Positions 32,169 through 43,972 of a stretch of 64,000 nt of DNA are shown here, in pieces. Each line of letters starts with the position of its first letter. The stretch's first letter is position 1. The notes under the pieces were generated by a model that had not been told where the DNA came from, ran no database searches, and saw only the letters and a list, made by a program, of their open reading frames with translations. This DNA comes from Myxocyprinus asiaticus. Lineage: Eukaryota > Chordata > Actinopteri > Cypriniformes > Catostomidae. The translations under genes were made by a program, and so were the position numbers. The stretch is taken from positions 21,777,001-21,841,000 of the forward strand of contig NC_059351.1 in assembly GCF_019703515.2 (NCBI RefSeq), written 5' to 3'.

Positions 32169-34217
32169 TGTAGGGCCTTGGCCCACTTAAAATGGCAGCA
32201 TGGCCCTTTGTTCTATGATCAAAGGAGAGACATTGAACTCAGTTTCCCAGGATCCTTCACAAATTCACAACTGGATGCGAAGTCCCGCCCATGGACCCAG
32301 TCTCAAATGCCATTGGTCGAGCGGCCTACGACCGATGACGTCATCTTGTCAACAAAACCAGCGGACTGATGAAGTTCGGCTTCTCTGTGCTAAGCTCTGC
32401 CTGGCTGTTAAGGGACATCTGTACTGTGCATGTACTGAAGGAGTTTTCCCTCCATTGGACTGAGAACAAAGAGACCATGTTTTTCTAACCTCACCATTTG
32501 GCCACGGTAGAGTAAGATTAACTTAGCTTTGTTCAAGTCTTATAGTATACTTATATCAACCGGTTCAGTTTCACTGTAAAGCAACAGTGAATTTATTTTG
32601 AAAAACGGAAAGGTGACCAGTTTCCCTTCTCCCTCTTTTTTATTCAACGTTGACTACTTTCTGCATTCTTCTCCATTGCTGGATCTGAAGAATAAAGCAG
32701 AGACGCATCTTTTCGCTGACGAGCGTAAGACAAGGAACCATCCAGACTGTTTCCCCTGACCACTCAATGCAACAGGAATTCCAATGAACAACCCTACTGA
32801 AATCACACAGGATTTCCCAAGTAAAGCTTGATATCTGGGCAGATTTAGTTTAGAAACTGTGATTTTTTTCTTGTGAAACTAAATCGTATTTTTGATTCTA
32901 AATGCTGATGTTTTGAGTATATTTGTATGTTAAACTCTGCTCGCTGCTTCGAGTTGGGAGATTTGTTTTAGTTTCTTTTGGGGTTACGTTTGTTTTGTTG
33001 AGTGATTTGAACTAGTAATTCAGTCCCGCTCTTACGAGCGGTTACCCTTAACTAAACTGCATGCACTTTTCCTCTCTCTCTCGCTCTCATTCTCTCTCTC
33101 TCACTGATATTCACTGAGTGAGCGGCACCGCGGTTTGTGTTCGACTCAGGCTGGTGAACCAAATTCTCCTGCCTGTTTCGTCAGTTCCTTTGTGTGTCCG
33201 CTCATTTCCACCCGCACGTGGTATCAGCTCCATTTTGGATTTAACCCTCCATTTTTAACCTGATTCTCCATTTTGATTCCTTTGTTACCACACCTGGACA
33301 CACACACACACACACACACACACTAGCATATAGCTCCACTGTTAGTTTAGGATTTCCTTGATTTATTTTTGGATTATATTCGGATAGTATTGGCTGTGTT
33401 CACTGGCTGGTGAACCAAATTCTCCTGCCTGTTTCGTCAGTTCCTTTGTGTGTCCGCTCATTTCCACCCGCACGTGGTATCAGCTCCATTTTGGATTTAA
33501 CCCTCCATTTTGAACCTGATCCTCCATTTTGATTCCTTTGTTACCACACCTGGACACACACACACACACACTAGCATATAGCTCCACTGCTAGTTTAGGA
33601 TTTCCTTGATTTTATTTTTGGATTATATTCGGATAGTATTGGCTGTGTTCACTACTGCTTGATTATAATAAATCTTGTTATATTATAATAAGGACTGCTG
33701 TTTGTTTTTGTTTGAATATTGTGTTGAAGCCAACCTCTGCCATGTGAAGAACTCCCAAGTTACCTCAGAGTACTATTATTTTATTGGTGTTAGAAACTAA
33801 CTGTAACTAGATTACTATTAGATTTGTATACCAATAATTTAACTAGTTTTTCCCCTTTTTGATTATTTTGATTAACAATTAAGATATTCAGCCTACAGGG
33901 TAGATTTTGTTTTATGAGACTCAATCAGTAACTTGCTATCATTTTTCTCTTTTCAAAGAGTGGTGCCCCGAGAATAGAGTTTAATTAGTCAAATTTGATT
34001 TAATTACTATTTAATTATTTAATTGTTATTTGATTATTCCATAATTAATAACAATTAATTATTGATTATTTCTGGAGAATAGAGTTTAATGAGTTAAATT
34101 CTATTTAATTACTATTTAGTTATTTTAATTGTTATTTGATTATTCCATAATTAATAACAATTAATTATTGATTATTTCTGATAGTAAAACTGATTTAAAC
34201 AACCAGTAGCACCTACA
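32169..34217 (+). mobile_element. LTR-like element nested in the 5' LTR (family F1, copy 2)
   Basis: 2,049 bp beginning TGTAGGGCCTTGG and ending AGCACCTACA, with 4-bp duplications TGAG (32165-32168 and 34218-34221). It shares the GGTGCCCCG landmark (about 33963) and the ending with the element at 17427-19271. It holds a 256-bp tandem duplication and a CA microsatellite. No protein is recognised. Confidence 0.65.
33151..33652. repeat. 256-bp tandem duplication
   Basis: 33151-33406 and 33407-33652 are near-identical. Both begin CTGGTGAACCAAATTCTCCT and include a (CA)n tract that is longer in the first copy. Confidence 0.9.
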
Positions 34218-34315
34218 TGAGGGAATGGAAGGCAGGTGCAGATGATGATGACCAGATGAAAAACTTCAAAATAAGAGTCCTTGAAGACATGAGGGCGACA
34301 GACTGTGACATAGGG

Positions 34316-34690
34316 TGTTTTTGATCATATAAATAATATGTAGCATATTTTGCAGCATTAGTACTATTGCACAACATTATAAAAATAAAAATAAAATAAA
34401 AACTTTTGACATAGTTAATTTCTATTTGAAAATGTATTTGTTTCACGAAGAGGCACAACAGGCATTAAAATAGAAATAAATTTTTCATCTTTGTTATTTT
34501 TTGCATTCTTACTGTAAATTAATTACTCTATGTTTTACTTGATTTTACTTCAATTGTATTTATTTATTTATTTTTCACTTATTCATTTTGTAGTCCACAA
34601 ACCCGAAAGAGAATGGATTTTCTTATGGGGTTTTATAATGGAAGTTTTGGATTTAAAATAAGTTAATTTGTAAACATTACTTGACGATAC
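34316..34690. other. AT-rich spacer with a repeat fragment
   Basis: No gene. 34600-34720 matches, inverted, the fold-back MITE family at 38178-38960 (TTATGGGGTTTTATAATGG and TTTTGTTCTACAAC motifs). 34330-34420 resembles 39200-39290 (TACTATTGCACAACATTA). Confidence 0.45.
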
Positions 34691-35640
34691 GTGGAAGTTT
34701 TGTTCTACAACTTGTATTATACTTTCATTTTTGGGGGGCAATTATTGTTTTTGTTATATATAAATGACATGAAAGCTGTGTGTGATCATAAATTGTTATT
34801 CTATGCTGATGATTCTGCATTATTGGATTCAGATAAGGATATTTGTAAGGTTCGGGAGAAATTAGGTGAAGAGTTAGACAAGGTAGGAATCTGAAAATAA
34901 ACTTTTGTTACACTTAGGTAAAACTGAGGCAATACTATTTGGTTCTAAACAAAAATTTCACAAACCTCATGAGTTGGTTGTCAAAGCTGGTGATTATGTC
35001 ATGTCACCAAGAACTTTGGTTAATTATCTTGGTTGTGTTATTGACAATAGTTTAAATGGTGTTAGTATGGCCATGGAAGTTTTAGGTAAGGTTAATGCAA
35101 GGACTAAATTCCTTGCTAAACAGGCAAAGTTCTTGGATGGAGATTGTTTGAAATTATTAGCATTAAGTCTAGTACAGTGTCACTTTGAATTTGCGAGTAA
35201 ATCTTGGATGTGTGATTTTAATAAAATATGCTTAAAGAAATTACAAACATCACAAAATAAACTGATAAGACTGGTCCTAGGATTTCACCTTCAGTCCCAT
35301 GTAGGTAAAAAACAATTTTAAGTACTAAAATGGCTACCAATGGAATTTAGGGAAACTCATTCCAAGCTTAAAATGGTTCACAGAATAATAAATAACAGAA
35401 CTTCAGTTTATTTTAAAAATCATTTTTCCCATGTAAGAGAAAGGCACAGGTATAGTATGAGGCAGAGTATAATTGATCTGAATTTATGTAAGTTTAATAC
35501 CAAGTACAGCAAAAGGTCATTTGAATACTTAGGAGCACAGGAATGGAATAGGTTGCCTGTGGATATTAGGTGCATATTAATTAAGGATAATTTTATCTTG
35601 AGGGTTAAAACATTGTTTTTAGATAAAGTTCCTGTGTGAT
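34691..35640 (+). pseudogene. LINE reverse transcriptase C-terminal half
   Basis: The first piece (34691-34894) has LLFLLYINDM and the catalytic FYADDSALL (YADD) motif of non-LTR reverse transcriptases. The second (34905-35321) has the thumb-like KTEAILFGS and VNYLGCVIDNSL motifs. The third (35340-35639) is the C-terminal region ending YLGAQEWNRLPVDIR and FILRVKTLF. The first piece is in a different frame from the other two, and a stop separates the second and third. The 5' half, including the endonuclease, is missing, as usual for 5'-truncated LINEs. The clade is not fixed; L2/jockey-like is my guess. Confidence 0.75.
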
Positions 35641-35840
35641 GTTATGATGATTTTTATGTACAGTAAGAAGGTTTATGTAAAGTAGTGGTATTTTACATAT
35701 GTATATTTGTTATTATTGTGTCATTGACTGTAAATGTCTGGGTATTATGAGCCATCAATGCTGTTTAATAACAAGGATCACAGTGGAAATAAGTCTATGA
35801 CTTTATTGTGCTATCCTTGACAAACAAGTTGTGATGTCAT
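35641..35840 (+). other. LINE 3' untranslated region
   Basis: Non-coding sequence after the RT stop. The tail may end at about 35830 near TATCCTTGACAAACAAG. The border to the DIRS element is not sharp. Confidence 0.4.
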
Positions 35841-35844
35841 CTCC

Positions 35845-36152
35845 GGTTACGCATGTAACCTCGGTTAGACTTTGCGTCAGATGACGCAATGGGAAATTCC
35901 TTTCTCGACGACCTAGTTGAAGCCCTTTGTACAATAACGGCAATTCTAAAACTGGCAATGGTGTTTGAGCCCCGCTCCTTTAGGTGTGCAATTTGCCTAT
36001 GTAAGTGGGTGCGAAATCACCATTTCCTTAGAATTTTTCGACTGAGGTACAAGGAGCGCATCACTCACATCTCATAGCTCTGGGTCAGTAGTGCGGCAAG
36101 CTTACGCAATGTCCCCTCCCTTCATCTCAGGGAACTGAGGTTACATGCGTAA
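35845..36152. repeat. Terminal hairpin of the second DIRS element
   Basis: GGTTACGCATGTAACCTCGG at 35846 and its inverse CTGAGGTTACATGCGTAACC at 36132 lie about 300 bp apart and can pair. GGTTACGCATGTAACC is close to a palindrome itself. Confidence 0.75.
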
Positions 36153-36563
36153 CCAGAAACATTCCCTTTCGATTACGGCCTCTCGACATTACATCAGCTG
36201 ACGCTATGGGAACAGCGTCCAATCACAACCCACAGAGGGGCCTCACCCGAGGCATAGACACTTGAGGAAGGATATGTATATGATGTCACAGGCCGCATAG
36301 GATGGTGACAACATGCCTCAAAGTGTATATAGTAATGATTAATTCCCCTACATAGTGAAAACCCAGGAGGGAAAATTTATCTAGACTGGGAATTTATATG
36401 AATCTTATAAATACACACAGTAAAAGTATATGTACTTCACAATCAGGGTTTGGAAGGAAGAGTTTAATAAGAAACGCTTGTAATTTTGACAGCGGCCTAC
36501 AAACTGGCAGCTGTACCAAAATTATAGCAGATAGCCCGCTTGTATAAATGAGCCTGGGCTCAC
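36153..36563. other. Non-coding DIRS 3' region
   Basis: No ORF of interest. It lies between the terminal hairpin and the recombinase. Confidence 0.45.
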
Positions 36564-37251
36564 CTACTGAATGTTGGTACAATTAGATCTCTTAGACAGG
36601 GAGGACCTGCGAAGAGATGGGGCACAGCACAGCCTGTGATTCATAGGCGAGGGCGATCGCATCGACAATCCAATGAGAGAGCCTTTGTTTGGAGACGGAC
36701 ATGCCAATGCAAACAAAGAGCTGATCCAACAGTCTGAACTGACGGGTATGCTCCACATAAATATGCAATGCCCACACCTAGTATAACAAGTGCAGCATCT
36801 GCTCCTGATCCGATTTAAATGGAGGGGGAAGAAGGCTTTTAGGCGGATGACCTGGGCCCTGAGGGCATGGATAAAACCAAGGCAACAAAGACACGTAGCC
36901 TTTTTTGGGATTGAGGGTGGCCTTCGAGAGACACGGCCCAAATTCCAGACATAAGCTGTCAACCAACAGCACGTGCATATCACCCACCCGTTTAACTAAG
37001 GCTAGAGCCAGCAGGAGTGCGGTCTTTAGAGAGAGCACATGTAACTCAGCAGATTCTAAAGGCTCAAACAGGGGGTTTGTGAGCACCTTCAGCACTAGGT
37101 TCAGATCCCAGGTTGGGACTGTAGCAGGACGAGGGGGGTTTAGGCACATCGCTCCCTTGAGGAAGTTTATAATTAGATCATGTCTGTCTATAAAGGAGTC
37201 AGCCTCTGGGGCATGGTATGCTGAGATAGACACTACATAAACCTTAAGCAT
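36564..37251 (-). pseudogene. DIRS tyrosine recombinase (second family)
   Basis: The piece 37251-36778 starts in the core-binding domain (LKVYVVSISAYHAPEADSFI) and has the first catalytic Arg at residue 88 (ALVKRVGDMH). After a frameshift, 36777-36592 has SKQRLSHWIVDAIALAYESQ, the His/Arg-box region of DIRS recombinases. The C-terminal Tyr is not clearly visible. The gene is inactive. The same order of motifs is seen in the recombinases at 4896-6000 and 8937-10107, but the sequences are well diverged. Confidence 0.8.
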
Positions 37252-37429
37252 TGATGGGGTGAGACCTGCGTGGGGATATCAGCTATGGAGCAGTTCACCA
37301 TGTCTTTGCCATGTGAAGAGCACCAATTTGCAAACACACACCATTTTAGCATGTAGAGGCATCTCTAGACTGCACTCTAGCCTACAGGATGGTGTTCATA
37401 ACCGATCAAGCTAATCCTGGCACGTTTGG

Positions 37430-38110
37430 CGGGCTCCATTAAGGTTCCAGAGCTCTGGCTGGGGATGCCAGATCGTGCCCTGTGACTGAGAGAGGAGATC
37501 CTTCTTCAGCTGTACCCCAGGAAAATGGTGCTGTTCTATGGGACGCTGTCTTTTGATGGCGGCCGCACTGCAGGAACCATTCATCCAGGTGAGATCTTTC
37601 TGGCTCGACTGGAGGGGACAACTGTATGACGAGCTCCTCGACTGCGCATGAGAGGACGCAAAGCAGCTCAGCATCAGTGGCATGTGCACGCTCTCCACCC
37701 TCACCAGAGGGAGGGGTGGAAACATCCTCCACCGGGCCTGACCACTCGGCCATTAATGCTGCGAGGGACATGACATCATTCCCATCGTCAGATCTGTCAA
37801 ATGTGATGAGACCGTGTGCTCCGATGGAGGGCCGGAGATCCTCATGGACATACTGCATTGGCGAAGACACTGCGTCGAGAGACTGAGGGGTTTGCGAGGC
37901 TTGCGCAGTCACGAGATCCCCCCGAATTCTTCCAGCTCAACCTTGCGGCCTCCTCGTGTGAGAGGAGGCAGGTGGGGGGATGGCATGGGAGACAAACACG
38001 TCCCTTAGAACGATGGCAATTCTAGAGCGGAGCATCCTGAGACTCATGCCCTCACAGACATTAGCCCAGGCAGCGAATACATTTCTTATGCAAATTTTGT
38101 CAAATAAACT
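37430..38110 (-). pseudogene. DIRS gag fragment
   Basis: The main piece 37912-37439 (157 codons) reads NDVMSLAALMAEWSG and HLDEWFLQCGRHQKTASHRT, which matches the acidic middle and end of fish DIRS gag. A further piece upstream (about 38100-37937) has LRDVFVSHAIPPPASSHTRR in another frame. After about 37430 the sequence goes straight towards recombinase, without RT. Gag would package element RNA. Confidence 0.6.
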
Positions 38111-38177
38111 TAAACATAATTTAAACATGAATTTTGAAGCCGTATTGAATTGCACACTTTTTTTAAAAATCACACTG

Positions 38178-38497
38178 CAGCTTCAAAATTAACGTTCGAG
38201 GTATGAACGTGTAAAATATATGTTGTAGAACAAAACGTCCACATATCGTGAAGAAATGTTTACCACAGACCTTATTTCGCTCATAAGTTGAGAAAAACCA
38301 TTATAAAACCCCATAGGAAAATCCCGAAGGAACCCATAGCCAATTAGCCATGGGTTCCCTCTAGAAATTCCTATGGCTTTTATAATGGGCTTTTTCAAGT
38401 TGTGAGTGAATAAAGGTCTGTGGTTAATATTACGTGAAGTTAATTGGATGTAGCATAAATTACATACAGTCATACCTCAAATGTGAATTTTGAAGTT
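38178..38497. mobile_element. Fold-back MITE
   Basis: 38182-38340 and 38350-38490 are inverted copies of each other: GCTTCAAAATTAACGTTCGA on the left, and the inverse of CTTCAAAATTCACATTTGAG on the right. The loop is around 38340-38350. No coding region. Confidence 0.7.
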
Positions 38498-38499
38498 GC

Positions 38500-38550
38500 C
38501 ATTTCTTTTTTTTTCTTTTTTTTCTTTTTTCTTTTTTTTCTTTTTTTTTA
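38500..38550. repeat. Poly(T)-rich tract
   Basis: (T)nC units, low complexity. Confidence 0.85.
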
Positions 38551-38700
38551 AGTATGTTGCTAACTAAGTTGCAAAATAAGGACTACAACTACCACAATCA
38601 TGTGAGTGTACCTGCCTGATGATAGGGAAACCATTGTCCTTATTTAGCAACTTTGTCCTTATTTAGCAACTTGTTAGCAATATAATAATAAAACAAACTG

Positions 38701-38960
38701 AGTCTTCAAAATTTACGTTTGGGGTATGACAGTCTCTAATTATGTTGTAGAACAAAACATCCAAGTATCTTCAAGTAATGTTTGCCACAGACCTTATTAG
38801 ACTCAAATACAAAAATGGCATTATATAAACCCAAAGAAAAATCCCAAGGGAGCCCGTGGCTCAAAAATGCTATTTATCTTCCGGGTTTTTGGATACAACC
38901 TGGACAGCTCTTTTTGTGATGCCGATAAAGGACACTATTGACATCAGAATTTCTCAAACA
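38701..38960. repeat. Half copy of the fold-back MITE family
   Basis: It begins TCTTCAAAATTTACGTTTGG and carries the same GTTGTAGAACAAAAC and CCACAGACCTTATT motifs as 38182-38340, but has no inverted partner. Confidence 0.6.
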
Positions 38961-39444
38961 AGAACTTTTAAAATGGTCTTTGCATTGAAAACTGGCAGAA
39001 CATGATGAAGAGATGTCCTGCATCGGGTTTGAGATTCCAGATCCAGCAGCTTCTTAAGCAAACTGCATCAGAGCTCATGAATCCAGTCCGTGTATTTTCC
39101 ATCGCTCGTATTTGACCACTGGGTTGTGCAGTTGATCTGTTGATCTGATAGACTGATAGAGAATCTCTTATTTATAATATCTCATGTATAAGATACAGTA
39201 GCATATTCTGCAAGTTTTTCCATATTTAGTTACTATTGCACAACATTAAAAATAAAATTACCCCACAGATAAAGTTCTGACATAGTTGTTCTGCTGATGT
39301 CATTGTGGAGAACTTTTTTTTTTTCAATAATTTTCTCAGAATATTATTTCCTTTATTTTACACTGTATTTATTAGTACTTTTGAGCCCATTTGTATTATT
39401 GTATTTTATTTATTATTTACATTGTTTTATTTAGGCATGATCAG

Positions 39445-39700
39445 TGAGCAGTGGTGGCTCAGCAGTTAAGGCTCTGGGTTACTGATCAGAAGGTCAGGGG
39501 TTCAAGCCCCAGCACTGCCAAGATGCCACTGTTGGGCCCTTGAGCAAGGCCCTTGACCCTATCTGCTCCAGGGGTGCCATATCATGGCTGACCCTGCACT
39601 CTGACCCCAGCCTAGCTGGGATATGTGAAAAAGAAGAATTTCACTGTATATGTGCAAATGTATAATGTGTGATAAATAATTAATATAATTATAATATAAT
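39445..39700 (+). mobile_element. tRNA-derived SINE (copy 2)
   Basis: Same family as 27853-28095. A box-like TGGTGGCTCAGCAGTTAAGG, B box-like GGGGTTCAAGCCCC, and the same body and tail (GTGATAAATAATTAATA). Confidence 0.8.
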
Positions 39701-40539
39701 AATTTTTTTTATTATAATTATTAACACTATTTACTTGTTATACTACTTGTTTGCATTATTTTTTTTAACTTTATTCTGTTTTATTTGTTTTATTTTAATT
39801 TACATGTTTTAATTTGATCATTCTATGTAAGTCTGTTTGCTCAACAATTTTTATATTATTTTCATTCCATTTCATTTTGTTTTATTTTTTTTATTTTACT
39901 TTATTTTACTCTGTTTTCTTTTCTATTTTAATATTTTTTGTGTTAATTTGCATTATTGTTATTTTATTTTACTTTGTTTAATGTTACACCATTTACTTGG
40001 TAATACTACTTGTTTACTTAGTTTGCATTATTTTTACTTTTATTATTTTTAATTATTTTATTTTACATGGTTTTATTTGATCATGCTACTTGTTTAGTCT
40101 GTTTGCTCAGATATTTTATTTTAATTGTTATTTTGTTTTTTATTATTTCCTTTATTGTACACTATTTTATTTGTAAATATTATTTTACTATTTGTTTACT
40201 ACTGTTCATACTATTTGTTGTCAATTTGCTATTTGTTATTTTTTTTTTATTTATTTAGTATTTTATTTTATTTATTATTTTATTTGTATTTGCACTGCTT
40301 ATTTCTTAATATGCCTTATTTTGAAAATCAACACTATTGCTATTTTACTTTAAAAAAAAGTAAAAAAAAAAAAATTACATTCATTTTCTCAAAGAAAGTA
40401 ATTAAATTACCTTGGAAATGGGCAAAACGGGGCTTTATGATTCCCAATCCAGCAGTTATTTTCAGCAAAACTCCATGAGCGCTTGTGAATCCAGTCCGTA
40501 TTTTCCTTAACACTTAGTCTCAGCCAATGGGTTGTGTGG
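39701..40539. other. T-rich low-complexity stretch
   Basis: Long TTTTATTT-type sequence; hydrophobic ORFs here (for example 40125-40478) are artefacts of base composition. 40405-40540 is ordinary sequence upstream of the glypican exon. Confidence 0.6.
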
Positions 40540-40543
40540 TTTA

Positions 40544-40614
<71 letters not shown>
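40540..40614. repeat. (GT)n(GA)n compound microsatellite
   Basis: About 16 GT units are followed by about 20 GA units, 325 bp ahead of the glypican ATG. Such tracts can adopt non-B DNA forms; any effect on the promoter is inference. Confidence 0.9.
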
Positions 40615-40617
<3 letters not shown>

Positions 40618-40938
40618 CAGGCTTTGCTACTTTCTCCCCGTTGAGAGAAACAGCGCGCGTCTGTATAGAAAAGTTGAGCGCGCGCCGCTCCAGCTCTCTT
40701 CCCGACTGGAATCTGGAAGTTTCGCTTTTTTATTACAAGAAACGCGTTTATTCTAAGGGGATCTATTGGAAATCTCTGCTATGTGGTGTATGCGAAAGAA
40801 GGCGTGATTTAGGAACGATTGAATGATTCAAACATTTCCCAACCTGGTGCTCTGAGCGCGTGTCTCTCTCTCTCCACGGATCCCGCGCGTTTTGCGCTTT
40901 TACGCGTCGGCTGGATTTTGCGCACTGGAGGGTTTGCG
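40615..40938 (+). promoter_or_regulatory. CpG-rich promoter/5' UTR region of the glypican gene
   Basis: This stretch is unusually rich in CpG for the window (GAGCGCGCGCCGCTCC, CCCGCGCGTTTTGCGC, TTTTACGCGTCGG). That is typical of an unmethylated CpG-island promoter. No clear TATA box is seen. An upstream ATG at 40819 is in frame with the coding start and without a stop, but it lacks a good start context. The transcription start cannot be placed. Confidence 0.6.
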
Positions 40939-41098
40939 ATGTGGAAGACACCTGTCGTGGGTTTAATTTGTTCTTTATCGCTTCTGTTGTCGCTGACATG
41001 TGCTGGTGATGTAAAATCGCGCAGCTGCAGCGATGTGCGCCAGGCGTATACAGCCAAAGGCTTTGGTCTTCATAATGTACCGCACCAGGAGATATCAG
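40939..41098 (+). CDS. gpc6: Glypican exon 1 (glypican-6-like), coding part
   Basis: Glypicans are GPI-anchored heparan-sulfate proteoglycan cores at the cell surface that tune Wnt, Hedgehog and growth-factor signalling. The exon codes for 53 residues plus one base. Residues 1-22 are a signal peptide ([20 protein letters not shown]). They are followed by [20 protein letters not shown] and [10 protein letters not shown], the conserved start of mature glypicans with the first Cys of the conserved set. The DVKxRSCxxVRQAY pattern fits glypican-6 best; glypican-1 and -4 are less close. The donor CAG/GTGAGG at 41098/41099 follows codon base 1 (phase 1), where the glypican family has its first intron. 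The Met at 40939 was chosen because it gives a proper signal peptide. The next exon is outside the window, as expected for the very long intron 1 of glypican-6. Confidence 0.75.
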
Positions 41099-41931
41099 GT
41101 GAGGAGAGCACGACAAGATCATGTCCACATCACAACTTTGGGGTTAAAGAGGAATGTGTGCTCGCATATAAGCTGGGAGTTTTAACAAACCCTATTTTGG
41201 TGGAGAAAAGCTCATGCACATCTCTTGTGGAGAAGGTTTGGCTTTAAAAGTCTTGATGATCATTAAATCATTCGCATGGTGTTGATCATGCAGATTTGGA
41301 GGTGATTACATATTGCATAGCCTATGGGATAATAAATACATGCAGCTCAAGAATTCAGAAAGAAATGTGGGTAACTTGCAATTTTGAGAGCTTTGGAAAC
41401 TTAAGAACATGTTCTTGATGGATATACTTGGCATTATCAAGGTGTTTACACCTTACTATATTCACTTTAACTATTAAAAATAGATTAACAGAATATAATC
41501 TTTTGGGTGATTTTAATATTAATTTGTGTGCGTTTGGCTGTTTTGAGTCCTTTTTGAGCATGCTGAAAGTCGGAGAAATTGAGAAAGTGTCAGTTAAATG
41601 ACCATATCAACTGCAAAAAAACAAATAAATGTAAATCTAAATTTGGAGAGCATATGTATCATTAATCATGTATTATCTGCTGTGCTGTTGGATCAATAAT
41701 GATTTGCATATGTTTTACATGTTAAAACCAAGAATGTATTTTTACATTTAGTTCAAAGTATCATGCATAATGTTGGTGATTTGCAATTTGGAGAGTCTTT
41801 TTTATATTTTTCAATATGGGTGGACATACTTGGCATCATCATTAGGGTGATATTGGTATTCATTTGTGTGTATTTGGCTGTTTTGTGTCCTTTTTGAGCA
41901 TGCTAAAAGTTGGAGCGCTTTTGATAGTCTG

Positions 41932-42098
<167 letters not shown>

Positions 42099-42151
42099 GA
42101 CAGTGAAATCAATGTAGATCTGATAATTAGGAGAAGATGTACATCCATATC

Positions 42152-42705
42152 CAGCAGTCATTTCACCCTGTAGCTCAAGACTGGTTGCTCACTGAAGCTA
42201 AGCAGGGTTGAGCCTGGTCAATACCTGGATGGTAGACCTCCTCTTGGAGAAAACAAAGGTTGTTGCTGGAAGAGGTCTCAGGGAGGCCAACAGGAGGTGC
42301 TCACCTTGTGGTCTGTGTGGGTGCTAATGCCCCAGTATAGCAGCACTTTTCTGTAAAAAAAGGCACTGTCCTTCGGATGAGACATTAAACTGTGGTCATT
42401 AAAATCCCAAGACACTTCTTGAAAAGAGTAGGGGTGTAACCCCCGGTGTCTGGCCAAATTCCCCCCATTGGTCCTTATCAGTCATGGCCTCCTAATAATC
42501 CCCATCCATTAATTGTAACTCTAGTGAACTCTAGTCTCTCCTCTCCACCAATAGCTGGTGTGTGGTGCACTATGGCTGCCGTCACATCATCCAGGTGGAT
42601 GCTGCACACTGGTGGTGGTTGAGGAGAGTCCCCTGTTCACTGTGTAAAGCGCTTTGAGTGGAGTGTCAGAAAAGTGTTATATAAATGTAATGTTTATTAA
42701 ATCAT
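42152..42705 (+). mobile_element. 5S rRNA-derived SINE (SINE3 type)
   Basis: The 5' part matches 5S rRNA: CACTGAAGCTAAGCAGGGTT, GAGCCTGGTCAATACCTGGA and TGGTAGACC correspond to the internal control region (A and C boxes) of the 5S gene. The body has the TCCTTCGGATGAGACATTAA segment. The tail GTAAAGCGCTTTGAGTGGAG with TTATATAAATGTAA is the LINE-like 3' end of SINE3, first described in zebrafish. It inserted into the degenerate tandem repeat of the glypican intron. Confidence 0.85.
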
Positions 42706-43030
42706 GTATTATCTGCTTGTGTTGATCGATAATGAAAAAAACACAAATTGCATGCTATAAGATATTTTATAATTTTGAACAGCTTTGAAAACTTTTCCTA
42801 CCACCATTTAGATGGATATATTGAGACCATCAATGTGCTTATCTCCAATTATAATCGTTTTATCTTTATATTAAAGATAATATTAATATACCAAGATAAT
42901 ATAGGGGTCCATTTGTATGTGTTTATGAATAGCCAAGGCACATAGCCGAAGTGTTACTTGCACAATTTGAAGAGGTCAAACTTAAATGGCTGTATCAACT
43001 GCAAACAACAGTGAAGTGAATGTAGATCTC

Positions 43031-43208
43031 CATATACACTCTCAAAAAATATTTTAACTTAATAATACAGTTCCATCAACTTGAATTGTGTAATTTTAAC
43101 AAAATTAAATTAATAAATATTTATAAACAAATAAAATTTCATTAAAAACCTCCAATACAGAAAGATAAAGAGAATATTTTACAGTAACTCTTCATTTACC
43201 TCTGTAAC

Positions 43209-43256
<48 letters not shown>

Positions 43257-43972
43257 CTTATTAATTATTTCATAAAAATGTTTTACTGTACAGTTAACTA
43301 TACAACTTTTGCTTTCCACCTTTACATCGGTTTTAATGTTTATAATTTTGTTTTAATCTCATAAACTGCAAAACTACAGAAAAAGTTATTTTGCATGGTC
43401 AGTCACATATAAATCAGGGCATGTGTGAGTTAAAAGTCTAATCTTCTTGTGGATTATTCTTTGGACACGCTCAGTAAACTCTTGCTCTCAACTCATAAGT
43501 TTTAACCACATTGCAAGAGTTTTACAGGCACTTTTCACAGGATTGCCTCCAATTAAAATCTCAGACATGTAATATAAACAACCCCAGTAGGTGGCCTTCT
43601 CACGCAGTTGGAAGAGTTCCTGTTTAGCATTGGATTTATGAAGTCCTTAAGGCTACAGGGTGGCTTTAATGCATACTGCATGCTTTGGCACAGATAGGGT
43701 TTTTTCTTTATTAACTGTTGTGAAGTAATCACATTTGAAGGTTTTATCCAGTCAAAAGCAGATTACCATGGTAGAGGCATAATGCAGAAGAAGAGATAAT
43801 ACAGTAATCATTTGCTTTTGGTCCCACAATACAAAATGTAATGAAAAGAGCAGTTAGATTTGGTTTAAAGTTACATTTTTGATGGTTATGATTATGGCAT
43901 TTGCAAATTCTTGTGTTGGATGTTTTTGAGAGCAGTTCACGGGAGTTTAACAGGTCTGCATTTTGTGGATTT
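43031..43972. other. Gene-free intronic stretch
   Basis: No gene. A (CA)n(TA)n microsatellite lies at 43210-43256. The rest is unclassified. Confidence 0.5.

Larger units (their letters stand above)
29877..34310 (-). mobile_element. Short LTR retrotransposon with repeat-rich gag-like protein
   Basis: Minus-strand element flanked by the 5-bp duplication TAGGG (29872-29876 and 34311-34315). The 3' LTR is 29877-30189 (313 bp; sense strand TGTCACACTCTG to AACGTTACA). The 5' LTR is the same sequence at 31992-32168 plus 34218-34310, split by a nested element. A polypurine tract (sense AAAGGGGGGGGTA) sits right against the 3' LTR at 30190-30205, as required for plus-strand priming. The inside (30190-31991) codes only for a gag-like protein. 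There is no RT or integrase, so it is non-autonomous. Confidence 0.8.
35845..38110 (-). mobile_element. Second DIRS1-like element, lacking RT-RNase H
   Basis: Minus-strand order: gag piece (38110-37430), tyrosine recombinase (37251-36564), non-coding region, then a terminal hairpin (35845-36152). The RT-RNase H region that should lie between gag and recombinase is deleted. The terminal sequence differs from the element at 4060, so it is a separate family. The 5' end is not identified. Confidence 0.75.

Noticed and set aside
39837..40478. Hydrophobic ORFs that look like membrane proteins
   Set aside because: T-rich low-complexity DNA gives runs of Phe, Leu and Tyr; there is no domain or good start.
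40819..40938. In-frame upstream ATG that would extend the glypican by 40 residues
   Set aside because: The extension would bury the signal peptide, and the start context is weak; the ATG at 40939 gives a standard glypican N-terminus.
41098..41247. Open frame continuing past the glypican exon
   Set aside because: Glypican similarity stops exactly at a CAG/GTGAGG donor; what follows is intron.
42160..42260. 5S rRNA gene
   Set aside because: Diverged, and followed by a SINE3 body and tail; it is a retroposon.
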